Below, piece after piece: positions 38,547 to 50,328 of a stretch of 64,000 nt of DNA (its first letter is position 1; each line of letters opens with the position of its first letter). The translations under genes and the position numbers were made by a program. The notes under the pieces were generated by a model. It had not been told where the DNA came from. It saw nothing but the letters and a program-made list of their open reading frames with translations, and did no database searches. This DNA comes from Typha latifolia (taxonomy: Eukaryota > Streptophyta > Magnoliopsida > Poales > Typhaceae), in contig CM034106.1 of assembly GCA_019914945.1 (NCBI GenBank), positions 9,796,001-9,860,000 on the forward strand, in the 5' to 3' direction.

Positions 38547-39330
38547 AGTTCTTTGGTTGATTGGAAAATTTCGCCGAAGGCTTAATAAGCCTGGAAGAAC
38601 TTGCAATATGACATTTTTGGCTTGTAAAAATGGGGATAGATGGAGAGGATGAATTGAGAGATATTCATTTCACTGCTCCAATTGCAAGATGGTTGGCTAA
38701 TCCGTCAGAGAACTAATTCAGTTGGCCATACAACCACTCATATCTCACAGATCATTCGGAGGGCTTGCTTTTGCTCAATGTACATGAGGGTAAAACCTGA
38801 TGCAAGGTTTGGATGGGGGATCTGATTTTCTTTTCTTTTTTCTTTTTTCTTTTTTTCTTTTTTCCACAGTATATTTTTTTTGTAAGAAAAGTCCAATTTT
38901 TTTTACATAGAAATCACAATTTGGTTGGGATTTTTTTGTTTTTTTCGATTTTTTTTTATCAAAGGTTTGGGAATTTTGTATTGCTATGGCTCTCTTTTGT
39001 GGGTATCTGAAAGCAGTCTCTTACCGTCAACAGCCACTACTTCAATCTCATTCTTCCAATGCATTACGAAAGTCTTTCCTCTGACGGATAATAAATACTT
39101 GCTCTGTTCAACCTCTATAAATTACGCATAACACGAGTACATAGATACTTCTAGTTGATAATAGGAATTGTTTAGAAAATCACATCGTCTGATGCAGAAC
39201 ACCAATAAGAAAAGATCAAACACAAGGGCAAGCTAGCCATTGACACAAACCAAAGCACGACTAGTCCACCACCAACAAACTAACATAGAAGCAATCATAC
39301 CCCCTTCCATACGTCTTCTACATATCTAAT
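38547..39330. other. Convergent 3' regions of WD40 and Dof genes
   Basis: The first part is presumably the WD40 3' UTR, with a long T/C-rich tract at 38828-38957. The remainder, up to the Dof stop codon at 39331, is presumably Dof 3' UTR. No coding sequence is seen. Confidence 0.5.
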
Positions 39331-39948
39331 TCAAGAGTCATCAGTTGCCGGAGGCATAATCTCCGGCGCCACCAGACCAGACACCTCATCATCCCAATTA
39401 CCACCCCAATTCCAATACCCAGTGCTGCTCACTGGAACTACTTGTGCGGGTGGCGTCACGTTCCAGGTACTTGAACTGTTGCTAATCACGCTGTAATCCG
39501 ATGGCATTACCTGCGGCGGAGCACGAGGCAGCACTTGACGAAGAATTTCCGGCAACGCACTGCTGCTTGGATCTCCATTAAATAGTCGCTGAGCGAAGGT
39601 CGAACAGTTGTTGGTATTAGTGTTGTTATTATTGTCGTTAGTGGTGGTGGGTGTGGTTTGAGGTGTTGTAGTAGTCTTTTTGGTGCTACGCTTGTTCTTG
39701 CGGCAGCCGCCAACGGGGACGTTGCGAAGGGTGCCGCCCTCGGTCCAGTGGCGCCGACATGCCTTGCAGAAGTGGCGGGGCTGCGACTTGCTGTAGTTGT
39801 TGTAGTAGCAGAACTTGGTGTTTGTCGAGTCGCACCGCGGGCACCGCAGCGGCGGCCACCGCGGCTGCTGCTGCTGCTGTTGGTTTCTTGCAAGTTTCAG
39901 TATGTCTATCTCTCCGCTGATGTTCACCAGTCCCTTCACGAAACGTAC

Positions 39949-39986
<38 letters not shown>

Positions 39987-40088
39987 AAATAGGAAATACG
40001 AGGCATATTACTTGCAAGACATATAGTTAGCACAATAATACAAACTAATACGTACCAGTTGAGACCAGTCGATGTGGTTGAGGCCCAT
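39331..40088 (-). CDS. Dof zinc finger transcription factor
   Basis: A plant-specific nuclear transcription factor. Exon 1 (40056-40088) encodes [11 protein letters not shown], a start seen in several Dof proteins. Exon 2 (39331-39933) carries the rest, giving 211 residues. The Dof finger is complete: C42, C45, C67 and C70 in the arrangement CX2C-X21-CX2C ([20 protein letters not shown], then [20 protein letters not shown] and the basic GGCRKNKRS tail). Known Dof proteins bind AAAG core sites. A Gln run precedes the finger and a Thr/Asn-rich linker follows it. The C-terminus is Trp-rich ([12 protein letters not shown]). The intron of 122 bp contains a long GA run that reads as a pyrimidine tract on the sense strand. 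The gene is convergent with the WD40 gene. Confidence 0.92.
39951..39984. repeat. (GA)n microsatellite forming the pyrimidine tract of the Dof intron
   Basis: About 17 AG units occupy the intron just upstream of the Dof exon 2 acceptor, so on the sense strand this is a CT run ending about 16 bases before the splice site. Confidence 0.9.
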
Positions 40089-40120
40089 GTTCTATAATAT
40101 ACAGCCTAATCAGTCTTTTA

Positions 40121-40258
40121 TTAGCGTTTAGGAAAGAGTATGAGAGCAAGCCGCTCCAAGAATAGAAGAGATGACGACGACGACGACGCTGCTGCTCGGA
40201 GACGGCGGTACGTGGAGATCACGTGCTTGCAGGGAGAACAAGATGAGGATTTGGGCAT
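40121..40258 (-). CDS. Upstream ORF in Dof leader (45 codons)
   Basis: Between the Dof TATA-like box and its start codon lies an ATG-initiated frame of 45 codons, starting MPKSSSCSPCKHVIS and ending LLFLERLALILFPKR, with its stop 32 bp before the Dof ATG. It contains six consecutive serines coded mainly by TCG repeats. A peptide this long in a leader could reduce downstream translation. Whether it is conserved or translated cannot be told from one sequence. Confidence 0.4.
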   Translation of the reverse strand: MPKSSSCSPCKHVISTYRRLRAAASSSSSSLLFLERLALILFPKR

Positions 40259-40460
40259 GTCGGATTGATGGAAATCTAACTCTTTCCTGACCTCCAGCTC
40301 TTTCTAAGCTCTTTGCAAGTCCACTATTAATTTCGGTGAACTAACTCGAATCTTGTTGGAATCTATATATGTATTTGAGAAGGGAATCGATCGTCGGGTT
40401 CCTTACTTGGCTTAAATGTTAAGATGGAGGGTATGAGATGTGGTGAGCTCTAAAGGCGAA

Positions 40461-40470
40461 GTATATATAG
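40461..40470 (-). promoter_or_regulatory. TATA box of Dof gene
   Basis: On the minus strand the sequence reads ctatatatac, a strong TATA-like motif about 375 bp before the start codon. It implies a leader of roughly 340 bp that contains the upstream ORF. Confidence 0.5.
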
Positions 40471-40961
40471 GCGGAGGAGGAGGTGGTGGGTCGAGTTGGA
40501 AAGCCGCCAGGAGTTTTCTTAAGCCAGAAGGACAAAGATAACACGTGGATGATTTGGCTTGGGGTAATTCATCAGTTATTAAAGAATGGAAAGGTGGAAG
40601 AGGAGGTGGAGATCACTCTTTTTTTCTTCTTCTTCTTCTTTTCTTTTTAATGGCATTTGCCCAATTAAAAAAACCATGCAACACTTAACTATTTTCTTTT
40701 GATATATTCTGAAGTCGAAACATCTGGAGGTCAAGAGCTTGTTGACTTAGATACTCAGTTTTCTATATTCATCACTCTTAGTCTAGATTATGTCTTTTCT
40801 TTTTTAATAATCCACATAGATCTCCTTATCTAAGAAAAAAAAGTAATTATTTGAACTCTCCGAACTAAAAAATTCTCTTAGTTCAGAAAACATACACAAA
40901 AAAGTAATAATAAGGTAAATAAAACTATACCATTCTTTGTGCGGCTGCGCATGCCAAATTC

Positions 40962-40992
<31 letters not shown>

Positions 40993-41943
40993 TTTTGGAA
41001 AAAAAAACTCTGGTTGAGAGGTAGGTAGTGCACTAAGCGCACACCATCTCTTTTTCTTTCTTAATAGATATTTTCTTGTTCCTTCGGATGTAAGTATGGA
41101 AGGCATTCTTAGCTCACACCAAAAACGTCACCCAAAGCCATTGTAATCGGTGGGCCACGTGTCGACCTGCGGTGTACTAGTCTTGGAAAAAATAGGTCTC
41201 TGCTGTTCGGTGCCAGGTGTACTATCGTGGGGGCTAAGATTTTTGTCCCATGGCCCAAAGATTTCCTGCAGCATCGCGTGCAGGAATCTGCTGCCTCCTG
41301 GCGCATCTCGCGTCGACACGCAGGCCCTAGGCAGTTCTGTCTACTTTCGAACTATTTTAAACAATTTATACAGTGACTAAGATGGTATGTTTGAAAAGGT
41401 TCAATTATTTTGATGGTAATTATGATATTTTGAAAGTTTTTTTTTTTCTTGAGTAGTGTTAAAATTAGTTTGAGAAAAAGAATTTACACAACACATTAAA
41501 TTTACAAACCAAGGAATGTTGAGTAAAATTAGTGGAAACTCCAAGAAGCTCTCTTTCTTGTAAGAAAACAATTCTGAGGTTCAAACTAGCAAAAAATTTA
41601 CAAGAACAAAAAAAAAAAAGTAGACAAATTCAGCAGCCAGAAATTCCAGCAGAATGATGAAGTCGAGATACAGTAGTTAGCTGAAGAATTATCTTTACAA
41701 AAAATAAAATTTGAATATATATGAGCGCCATGATCTTCATCGAAGAAATTTATGTCCTGCTATCATAGAATTCAGTCTTCAGCAACTGATATGGCTGTTA
41801 TCATAAGCTTTAGAAGCTAGTCTTGGATTGGAATTGGCAGTGGTAGTCATTGCACAGGAGTTCCATTCTTAAAGGTATCTGTCAGAATTAGCGAAAAATT
41901 TTCTGCGGCGCCCCATGAAAAAGAATTGCTATTTATACGGTAA
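40471..41943. other. Spacer between Dof promoter and CPL-like gene
   Basis: It contains an ATT microsatellite at 40963-40993 and a short GC-richer patch at 41140-41340 with overlapping open frames on both strands but no family motif. From about 41500 it is probably 3' UTR of the minus-strand CPL-like gene. I searched the minus strand here for dsRNA-binding domain exons of that gene and saw none. Confidence 0.5.
40963..40993. repeat. (ATT)n microsatellite
   Basis: About ten ATT units in the spacer between the Dof promoter and the CPL-like gene. Confidence 0.95.
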
Positions 41944-44900
41944 TTAGGAATTGCTCTCAATAACCTGAAATAGTTCGCAATGTAGTTTATGTCAGATCAG
42001 GCAGACAAAGAGAGGCATTGAATCATAATTGTCGTCTGAAAAATTAATTACGCATCGCAACAAAGATGCTAATCTGCTATAGACTAAATAGTCCATTTCA
42101 ATTATTCTTAGAACACTGAAATGAAGATCCAACATGTCGTTGTCGAAATAGAAAGCAGATTCTGGATATCATACAAAATAAACTCAGTGTGGAATCTTAC
42201 TTGCTCATTAAATAAAGCATTTAAACCTATGCTTTCTCTTGGCATATCGGCTTTGTGACCGTAAAACAGCCTCTCCTGAAGTTCTTGCAATTGGGAGATA
42301 GCCGTTTTACGCTCTTTTGATATGCAAAAGAATTCAAATCGGTAACAAAACTCATAGGAGAAGGCTTAAGCAAATCTCCACACTAGAGTATTTCACCATG
42401 ATTGCGTAGGGAGAAACTTATATTGGGCAAGGTTATAAGCTGTGACATGCAACTCATACAAGTAAAATTATAGAAGAGGGGTACATCCATCACTTAAGGG
42501 TAGACAGTTCTGAAGAAGAAAAATCAGAACAGTTATCTTCATCATCTTTCGTCGCGATCTTATAACTTGCACCTCAATGCCAAAAGATGAAGTTATATGA
42601 TAGTTTATTTCTAGAAATAGTAATTATGTATCCTATATACATTGCAAGACATTTTTTTTAATACTTTTTATAAGGAATATGGCTTTCTAAAATAATCTTG
42701 ATCTTTTGAAGGGAGAATTTATCTCCAGATATCACATTCAATGCCACCTACTTCAATACCATATTCCTATGAAAGAATGATCCTGGCAAATACAGTACCT
42801 AAGACTACAAAAGAATGAAGATCTTGCAAGAGAAAAAGTTAATGGTGAAAGGGAAGTAAAGAACAAGCAATAGTTTTACAGGAAAATAACTTCAGAGGAT
42901 TATATATGCAGCTTCTGACCAAAGCTTACCAGGGAACGAACTGCAGTTTAACGCTGCATGATCCCGAAGCAACCGATCATCTATTTGACATAACTGAATC
43001 AACCAAAAGTAAACCAGTCAAATGTATAGAACTCTACTTCTTACTTCTTAGAAATCAGTAATAGCTTCCGTGTTGACCATAACTTACCGGTGCATCAACT
43101 CTTCGATGCTGACAACGAACTATATCAAAAGTAACAGTTTTCTCCTCATGGCACAGATGGAGTGGTCGTTTTTTGCCATAATGCAAGGTTTGAGGTTGTC
43201 TCATGTTCATCCCTTCATCTAAATGAAACCAATTTCCCTGTGATTGCACTGGAGGGACTGAGAGATGACGAGGAGGCCTAACTGGAAGAGGAGCAAAATC
43301 TCCTGTATCTTGACCGTAAAGAAATATGAGTAGCCTTCTCCTTGTGTTTGGATCCAATTCTGATTCTGAAACCTCACCCTCTTCTCTACCAGGAGCAAAA
43401 TCTGGTCCAGTTTCTAACGCAGTAGGATCTCGAAGGCCGGATTGACCATGACGCCTACTAATTTGAATCGACTGAGAGCTTTGGCTATCAATCACAGGCA
43501 TCATACTGTGTGTGGCTGCAAAAGAAACTGCACCAGATGAAGATGGCATAATGTGCTGGAGGTTGTTGGTCCCAGGATGAACAGTTTCCACGCTGCGACT
43601 TGCTTCCTGGAAAGGTTCAGGAGGATAAGATGACAAATTCATGAACAAATGCTTCAAGAAATTAAAAATATGAGTAAATGTCTGTCCCAGTATTACTATC
43701 TCAATAACAACAGAGAAAAGAAAGAAGAAGCCACTGACCTTCAATCTCCTCTCTACCTCAGCGTCTGCCTTCCCACTTGATGTACAAGTAGCTGTAATAT
43801 TCTGGAAGGGGAGAAAGTCAGAAACAACGATCTATTATCTTCAGCTAATTGAATTGAATTTATCACCACAAGCTTTCCAACAAATTACCTCTGAAATTAC
43901 ACAGGTGCTAACATCAGGGTCAGATCGTAAATCAACATCCTCGTCTTCGTAAACAAGTTTACAAATTCGTGGCAATAATTCTTCATCCAATGATCTGCCA
44001 GTTTAACCAAATTACAAGAATCCATTTTCATTAGCATGTCATTATATAATGTCCAAAAAGATGAAAAGCACTAACAGGAAAGAAAAAAAAATCCGAGTTC
44101 TTACTTGAAAAAACGACTTCTAACGTTGCCTACCACATTCTTCACAATACTGAGAACTGGGACATCGCTGTTTGCCTACAACGAGTAAAACAACACAACT
44201 AAGTGACTAACTGCTCAGCAAAACAAAGTATAATTGAGACACGAATTGCTTTACATGAGAAGAACTTTACCTCTGCTTGAGGAGCAGAGTATGGGACAAA
44301 TGCAGGGACGACGTGAACCCGAGATTGATCTTTCTCATCCCAAACATTTAAACGATCATCTATCACTAGAGCCATATTTGGATGGCAAGTTCCTTGCTGG
44401 AAGACACGTTGCAGTGACTTTTTTGAACCTTACACAAAATTAATATGAGAATGAAATATGCAACCAAAAGGGGGGGGGGAAGGGAAATAATAAAAGAGCG
44501 AGATATATCCATTAACTACCTGGATCCACACATACTACTCGATCAAGAACTTGCCAAGGCTTGATCAAGCTTGAATCCGGGTCAAGTAACCTCCACATCT
44601 CTAAAGCGTATTCCCTGTGAGCCATCGTGCAGACATAGACCTCAAAGCGCTTGCGGCCTCTTGACATCAAGTAGCTCCGTAGATCCTCCCATCCAGGCCT
44701 TAGCCGTACGAGCACGCTGGTATTCCGTACCTACAAAGGACACGAGTCATTGCTATCATCGTTGACTTAGGCCATACTTAAAAGTTACCTAGTCTTATAA
44801 TAAATAATTTTATAACTCCGTATATGAAGACGTACCAACGGATGGGTTCGTGTCAAAATGATGTTCTTCTCCTGTAGTCTTATAATAGGACGGACAAACT

Positions 44901-46145
44901 CCTGACGGCTTTCAGATAAAGCTGGCACTATCTCAGCCCGCACTTTATATACAGTTCCATTCTCGACGACTTGGTCGTTCTCAGCGTACTCTTTTAAGAT
45001 AGCTCTGTCATCTTCATGCCGTTTGATCTCGGCCAAAATGGCAGCAGCACGTTGAGGATCACTCTCGTTACTAATTTTCCGGTGAAGTCTATCGATATTT
45101 TCTTGGAAGGAAGGCAGAGTATAAGCAACTAGCAGTGTCTGATCGAGATCGAAGACAATGGCGAGGGTCCTGAGGTTCAACATGGCAAGACAGTTGTTGT
45201 ACACCGCTGATGCAACTTTAAATCCCCAGAAGCACACACGATTCGTTCTACCTTTCCTGGACGCCATGGCCACCAAGTGCACTTCTGCTCCTCCTCCTAA
45301 TGACACAACTGCTGTCTGCTAGGAGGGCATGTATAATGAATCCACACGGAAAAGAAATCTTCACTTTATACTACTTCATAATTAATGTAAGCATTATTTA
45401 AAAAAAAAAACCTTCCACTTTATACTATAAACTTGATGCGAAAAGTTTTAGTTTATAATTAATGTAAGCGTTCAGTTTCATTCATAAGTTAGATCTTCTT
45501 TAAATATACACATGTATTTTAGTTAAATCTTATATAAGATAAATCATACATAAATCGTGGAGGAATACAGTAAAATTTTATAGTAAATTAAAAAACAAAC
45601 TCTTATATAAATTTATGCTAAACTAATTATTATATTCTATAATTAAACATGTACTTAATTTATATTTAATAGTTATGTATAAAAATGATCTTTAAAAGAA
45701 ATCTTCTATAAAGAACCAAACTGGACCAAATCTTTAATTATGATCGTTGACTAATTAATGGATTAATTTCCCGTTTGCGTCTCTTTCAATTACTCCACTC
45801 AATCTATTTAAATACGTTTGGATACACGAGAGAAGTCTTCTTCTTCATCAAAACTCTTCTTTTATTTCCTTTTTGTTGTGTTGGGAAAATTACCTTATTA
45901 TCTCTGAGACAAGCGGCATGAAGAGAAACCAATGGCGGGTTCTCGGACGACTCGGACTCCATCTTGAAGCGGATCCCTCCGAATCCGACCGTGTGGAGGA
46001 CTGCGAGCGGCGGGCAACGCTCGCTGGGAGGAGAGAGATGGGAGATCCGGACCCCCCTGAAAGGTATGCCTGGATCCGAGTTCCTGGGGTAAATCCCCGC
46101 CTCCCCGAGTTGGGAGTTCCAGTAAGAAACGGGCAATCTGGACAT
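41944..46145 (-). CDS. RNA polymerase II C-terminal domain phosphatase-like protein (CPL1/CPL2 type), short form
   Basis: CPL1/CPL2 proteins dephosphorylate the RNA polymerase II tail and modulate stress-gene expression and RNA processing. Eleven exons join in phase to 685 residues: 45894-46145, 44836-45315, 44520-44730, 44271-44428, 44105-44175, 43994-43889 (read downwards), 43739-43801, 43088-43606, 42930-42993, 42201-42313 and 41944-41964. Exon 1 carries the CPL signature [20 protein letters not shown] and [10 protein letters not shown]. The FCP1 catalytic motif FDLDQTLL has D140 and D142 (DxDxT); supporting motifs are [16 protein letters not shown] and [39 protein letters not shown] follows. 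The predicted frame then closes at VIESNS, before the C-terminal dsRNA-binding domain(s) of Arabidopsis CPL1/2. The last two exons are less secure. The gene is divergent from the LanC-like gene. Confidence 0.88.
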
Positions 46146-46845
46146 TTTTAAGACAGATCCAGGTGCAATGCAACCTGGGGGCGGGGGGGTCAAAGCCGAA
46201 AACCCTAGTTTAAATTAGATCAGAGAATCGTTCTTTTTCCGAAAGATAATCCCTCCCTTGATTCAAAGGCTACGGGAGGTTTCGAAGAGAAGATTAAATA
46301 GAAAAAGAATCGTTCTTGCGAAGTCCAAAAGAAAGAAACTTTAGATTTCTTCTTCCGTTCTTGAGACGGCGGCGGCCGGCGATTAGATGGAGAGAGTCAG
46401 GTGAAACCTAGATTAGGAGAACGCCAACAGTCTCTTTATATCTAGAGGAAAAGGATAACCTTGAAGAAAGAAAATCTTTATACTAATCCGTTTCAAACTC
46501 GCGTAACACGAGGCCTCGAGAATCACGAGTCCTTTTATTCAAATATTTATATATTCCGCCAGAAATATACGAATAAGATCTAAAAGGATTTCTTTTTTTT
46601 TTTCGCGGAAATTTAAATTATATAATGAAAGATTATAAAATAATAAAAGATAATGCAGGGTGCGAATTGAAAAGTTTCCAATAATTTTGAATTATTAAAA
46701 GAAAAAAAAAATAATAGTCCCAGGTGTAAGTTAACAACGCTAACAGCTGGTCTCCCAACCCTTTGTTCTTCGTTCGGTTCCTGTCGCTTGTAACTTAGCA
46801 TTGAGAAAGAAGTCTCCCGACCAAAGGAGAGCAGAGCATTTAGAG
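46146..46845. promoter_or_regulatory. Divergent promoter region between CPL-like and LanC-like genes
   Basis: Seven hundred bases separate two start codons in head-to-head orientation. AAAACCCTAG at 46199-46208 is a telo-box-like motif about 55 bp upstream of the CPL-like start. The sequence is otherwise AT-rich in the middle and purine-rich near 46440-46480. Confidence 0.5.
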
Positions 46846-48540
46846 ATGGCAGATCGCTTCTTTCCAAACGAGATGCCTGATTTCGTGGAGGAGACCGACG
46901 GCGCCGCCACCCAATCCAATCTCCACAACCTCCTCTGTCTTCCCTACCCCAAAGTCGCCGATAAGTTCTTGCGAGCTGCCCTCGACCTCAAAGAAAAGGT
47001 CAATCGTTGACCACTAATTGTCATTAGCATGGAGTTATAGCTTGATTGGTATATGGAGTTAGTTTGAATGGAAAAGGAGGATTTTGACATGGTTTTCTTC
47101 ATGCATGGATCATGTTTGAGTTTTTGCTTGTTTCAGGTCGTGAAGGAGACATGGGTCCGAAATCGGCAAAACATAAATGATTATACGCTCTATACTGGTG
47201 CGCTTGGGACGGCGTTTTTGCTGTTCAAGGCGTACCTAGTGACCAGCAATAGAAGTGATCTCAAGCTCTGCGGGGAGATCGTCAAGGCCTGCGACTCTGC
47301 TTCGAAGGGTTTGCCGTAAGATCTTTTATTTTCTTCTTTTTTTCTTTTTTCTTTTTTATGGTGTTGTTCTTCTTGTCTTCTGATATGCAACGGTTTAAGA
47401 ATGCATTGGGTTTGGAGCAGGTTTGTGACTTTCATCAGTGGGCGGGCCGGTGTACATGCTCTCGGCGCGGTGGTGGCGAAGCATTCCGGCGATGAGGCTA
47501 TGCTCAACTATTACATGAAATCATTTAACGAGGTTCAATTTCCATCTACTTATTAAAGTTATTGCGAACAATTGTTTCTTGAAAATTTTAAAGTATCTTA
47601 TGTAGTCTCTTATTTGAACAGATTAGGATGCCTGATAAAGTCCCTAATGAGATGCTCTATGGAAGGGCTGGATATTTATGGGCCTGTTCTTTTTTAAATA
47701 AGAACCTCGGTGACGAGACGATCCCTTCGACTCTGACAGTGAGTACCTCTCCCTTGAATTAACTCTTTGAAGTGATGAATCTAATACTTAAAATTTGAAA
47801 TTCATAGGGTGCAATCGTGAAGGAGATCATTAAGGAGGGAAGAAGATTAGCCAACAAGGGAACCTGCCCACTGATGTATGAGTGGCATGGGAAGAAGTAC
47901 TGGGGCGCTGCTCATGGGCTCGCAGGGATCATGCATGCTCTAATGGATATAAAACTGAGACCAGAAGAGGAGGAGAAGGTGAAAGGTACTCTTCACCACA
48001 TGATCCAGAACCGCTTTCCCAGTGGAAACTACCCTTCCAGTGAGGGTAGTGATGCTGACCGCCTTGTGCATTGGTGTCATGGTGCCCCTGGAGTTGCACT
48101 CACCCTTACTAGAGCTTATCAGGTGGGCATATATGTATCTTATCTTTCTCTTCTTTGTTCGTATTACTTCTTAGCAGTTGACAAGGCAATGATGTTTCCA
48201 GGTATTCCAAGAAGAGAGGTTCCTGCGAGCAGCAGTGGAGGCGGCTGAGGTGGTATGGAACCGAGGACTGCTGAAGAGAGTTGGTATATGTCATGGTATA
48301 AGTGGGAACACCTATGTGTTCCTCTCCCTCTACCGTATAACCGGCAATGTGGAGTTCCTATATCGGGCTAAAGCTTTTGCGTGCTTTCTCCTCGACAAAG
48401 GTAACCAGTTGATTGGTGAAGGAAGGATGCACAGCGGTGATCGGCCGTTTTCACTGTTTGAAGGGCAGGCAGGGATGGCATATCTCTTCCTGGACATGGT
48501 TAATCCATCGGAATCTAGGTTCCCAGCTTACGAACTCTGA
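46846..48540 (+). CDS. LanC-like protein (GCR2/GCL family)
   Basis: Eukaryotic LanC-like proteins resemble bacterial lanthionine cyclases. The animal members add glutathione to dehydrated peptides, and plant members (GCR2, GCL1/2) were once debated as abscisic-acid receptors. Six exons (46846-46998, 47137-47315, 47421-47532, 47622-47738, 47808-48122, 48202-48540) join in phase to 404 residues, the normal family length. LanC barrel motifs appear in order: YTLYTGALGTAFLLFKAY, FISGRAGVHALGAVVAKHSG, MLYGRAGYLW, WHGKKYWGAAHGLAGIMHAL, VHWCHGAPGVALTL and GICHGISGNTYVFL, ending with LFEGQAGMAYLFLDM. The zinc ligands are present: C277, C322 and H323. It appears intact. Confidence 0.94.
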
Positions 48541-49033
48541 GCGTTCATCCATTTGTCTGTGTGCTATTAGCATCAGTAGTGTATATCTGAAGAATGTGAG
48601 GCTTGGTATTTCTTGTCACTTAATCATATGCTTGGTGTTGTCTAAGTTGTACAATGTGAAGGTTTGGCTTCCAACAAGGGGGAACTTGTCCTTGTTTCAG
48701 ATATTTGTGGGATTTCTATACTTCGTGTTCATTGGCATGATTGCCCTGGTTTCAGATATGAGCTTGTTGAGTGTTCTCCAATTCCTGCTTTAAAGTTGCT
48801 ATGTACTTTAAAACAGGTTACGGCTATTAATTTTCATGTGAGTGATACATGAAAATTATGACATACTAAAACCAACACAAAGAAACACTGTCATGCTCAG
48901 TCATGCTTACGTGGGCTTTCGACTTTTGGATTTTTTTTTGTTGGTTTGTTTGTTGAGAAAAGTTGGTAGATGTTGACTTTGGAAGTCACTCTTCAAAGGA
49001 GGTTCTAGATCTCATCTGCCCAAGCAGCAGGAT
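48541..49033. other. Spacer between LanC-like and epoxide hydrolase genes
   Basis: About 490 bp containing the presumed LanC-like 3' UTR and the epoxide hydrolase promoter. Open frames here continue past the LanC stop in other frames and carry no family motifs. Confidence 0.5.
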
Positions 49034-50328
49034 ATGGAGAAGAAGATAGATCATTCATACTTGAAAATTGGAGGCCTCAGCCTCCATATTGCTCACATAG
49101 GAACAGGTCAGTAACGTGCAATCTTATACTTTTTTTCTTACCCTTCTTCCTTGCATCCAAGTCTACTGCGTTATTTTGTTATCTGTGTGCGTATGTGTTC
49201 TTGTGCTGCAGGGGAATTGGGTACTGTGGTGTTTGTTCATGGCTTCCCTGAGATATGGTACTCCTGGAGGCACCAAATGGTCGCAGCAGCTGAGGCTGGA
49301 TTCCGTGCAATTGCCCCCGACCTTCGTGGCTTTGGCCTCTCCCAGCAGCCATCAAACCTGGAGAATTTTTCATGGGAGGACCTCGTCGCTGATCTCCTAG
49401 CCATCCTCGACTCTTTTCACATTCCAAAGGTATCATTTTTACATAGTCCATGTTGTTATTCTACTGAAGTAATCAATCTGATGCAATGTTTGTCTCAAAA
49501 CACAATGATCTTGGTGGTCAAAAGGCTTTCTTTGTCGCAAAGGATTTTGGCGCGAAACCAGTGTTTGATCTCGCTCTTTATCAGTCGGAAAAGGTGTTGG
49601 GAGTCGTAACCTTGGGTGTGCCTCCGACTGTCTCCAGCTTCTGCAATTCCCTCCCAGAAGGCTTCTACATATGTAGATGGAGGGTAATGGAAGAATTCAC
49701 TAATACGCAATTTCTTACCCGTCAAATGCAGCTGTCAAATTCTTGTGTTCTTTTACAGGAGCCAGGGCGAGCAGAGGCAGACTTCGGTCGGTTCAGTGTC
49801 GAGAGAGTTCTTCGCACGATTTATATCCTCTTCTCTCGAAGTGAGGTCCCGATAGCCAAGGAGGGCCAGGAGATCATGGACCTCGCCAACTCGTCAACGC
49901 CTCTGCCTTGGTGGTTTACTGATGAAGATCTTGCAATATATGCTGCTCTTTATGAGAAATCTGGTTTCACTGTGCCACTCCAAATTCCATACAGGCGAGT
50001 GCTATATAAAGTTGTACCAGAAGTGGGCAAGTTATTCTACTAGAATTTCAGTTTAACATAGTCAATTTCATTTTGTAGGACTGTCACTAAGAATCCAAGC
50101 ATAAGCAGCAATCCAAAATTTGAAGTTCCAATGTTTCTGATCATGGGAGAAAAAGATTACTTTATCAAATTTCCAAAGGTGGAGGACTACATTAGCAGTG
50201 GAATGGTGAGGAACTTCGCTCCAGATCTGGAGATCACTTTCATCCCTGAAGGATCCCATTTTGTTCAAGAGCAATTCCCTGACCATGTAAACCACCTCAT
50301 CGTCTCCTTCCTTATGAAGCATATATGA
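49034..50328 (+). CDS. Soluble epoxide hydrolase, alpha/beta-hydrolase fold, copy 1
   Basis: It hydrolyses epoxides to diols; plant members act on epoxy fatty acids for cutin and defence. Five exons (49034-49106, 49212-49429, 49525-49683, 49759-49994, 50079-50328) give 311 residues. Motifs: VVFVHGFPEIWYSWRHQM (oxyanion HGFP at 34-37), nucleophile elbow AKDFGA with D104, SFCNSLPEGFYICRWR and YAALYEKSGF in the lid, IMGEKDYF with acid D255, and PEGSHFVQEQFP with base H289. The triad is complete. Intron 4 has GC-AG boundaries (ACAG|GCGAGT ... GTAG|G); reading through it would stop after about 19 codons and lose D255 and H289. The second copy at 55772-57634 has the same exon lengths for exons 1, 2 and 4 and a normal GT donor at this intron. 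Confidence 0.93.

Noticed and set aside
41109..41380. Overlapping open frames on both strands with cysteine-rich translations
   Set aside because: Short frames in a small GC-richer patch with no splice or family support; composition explains them.
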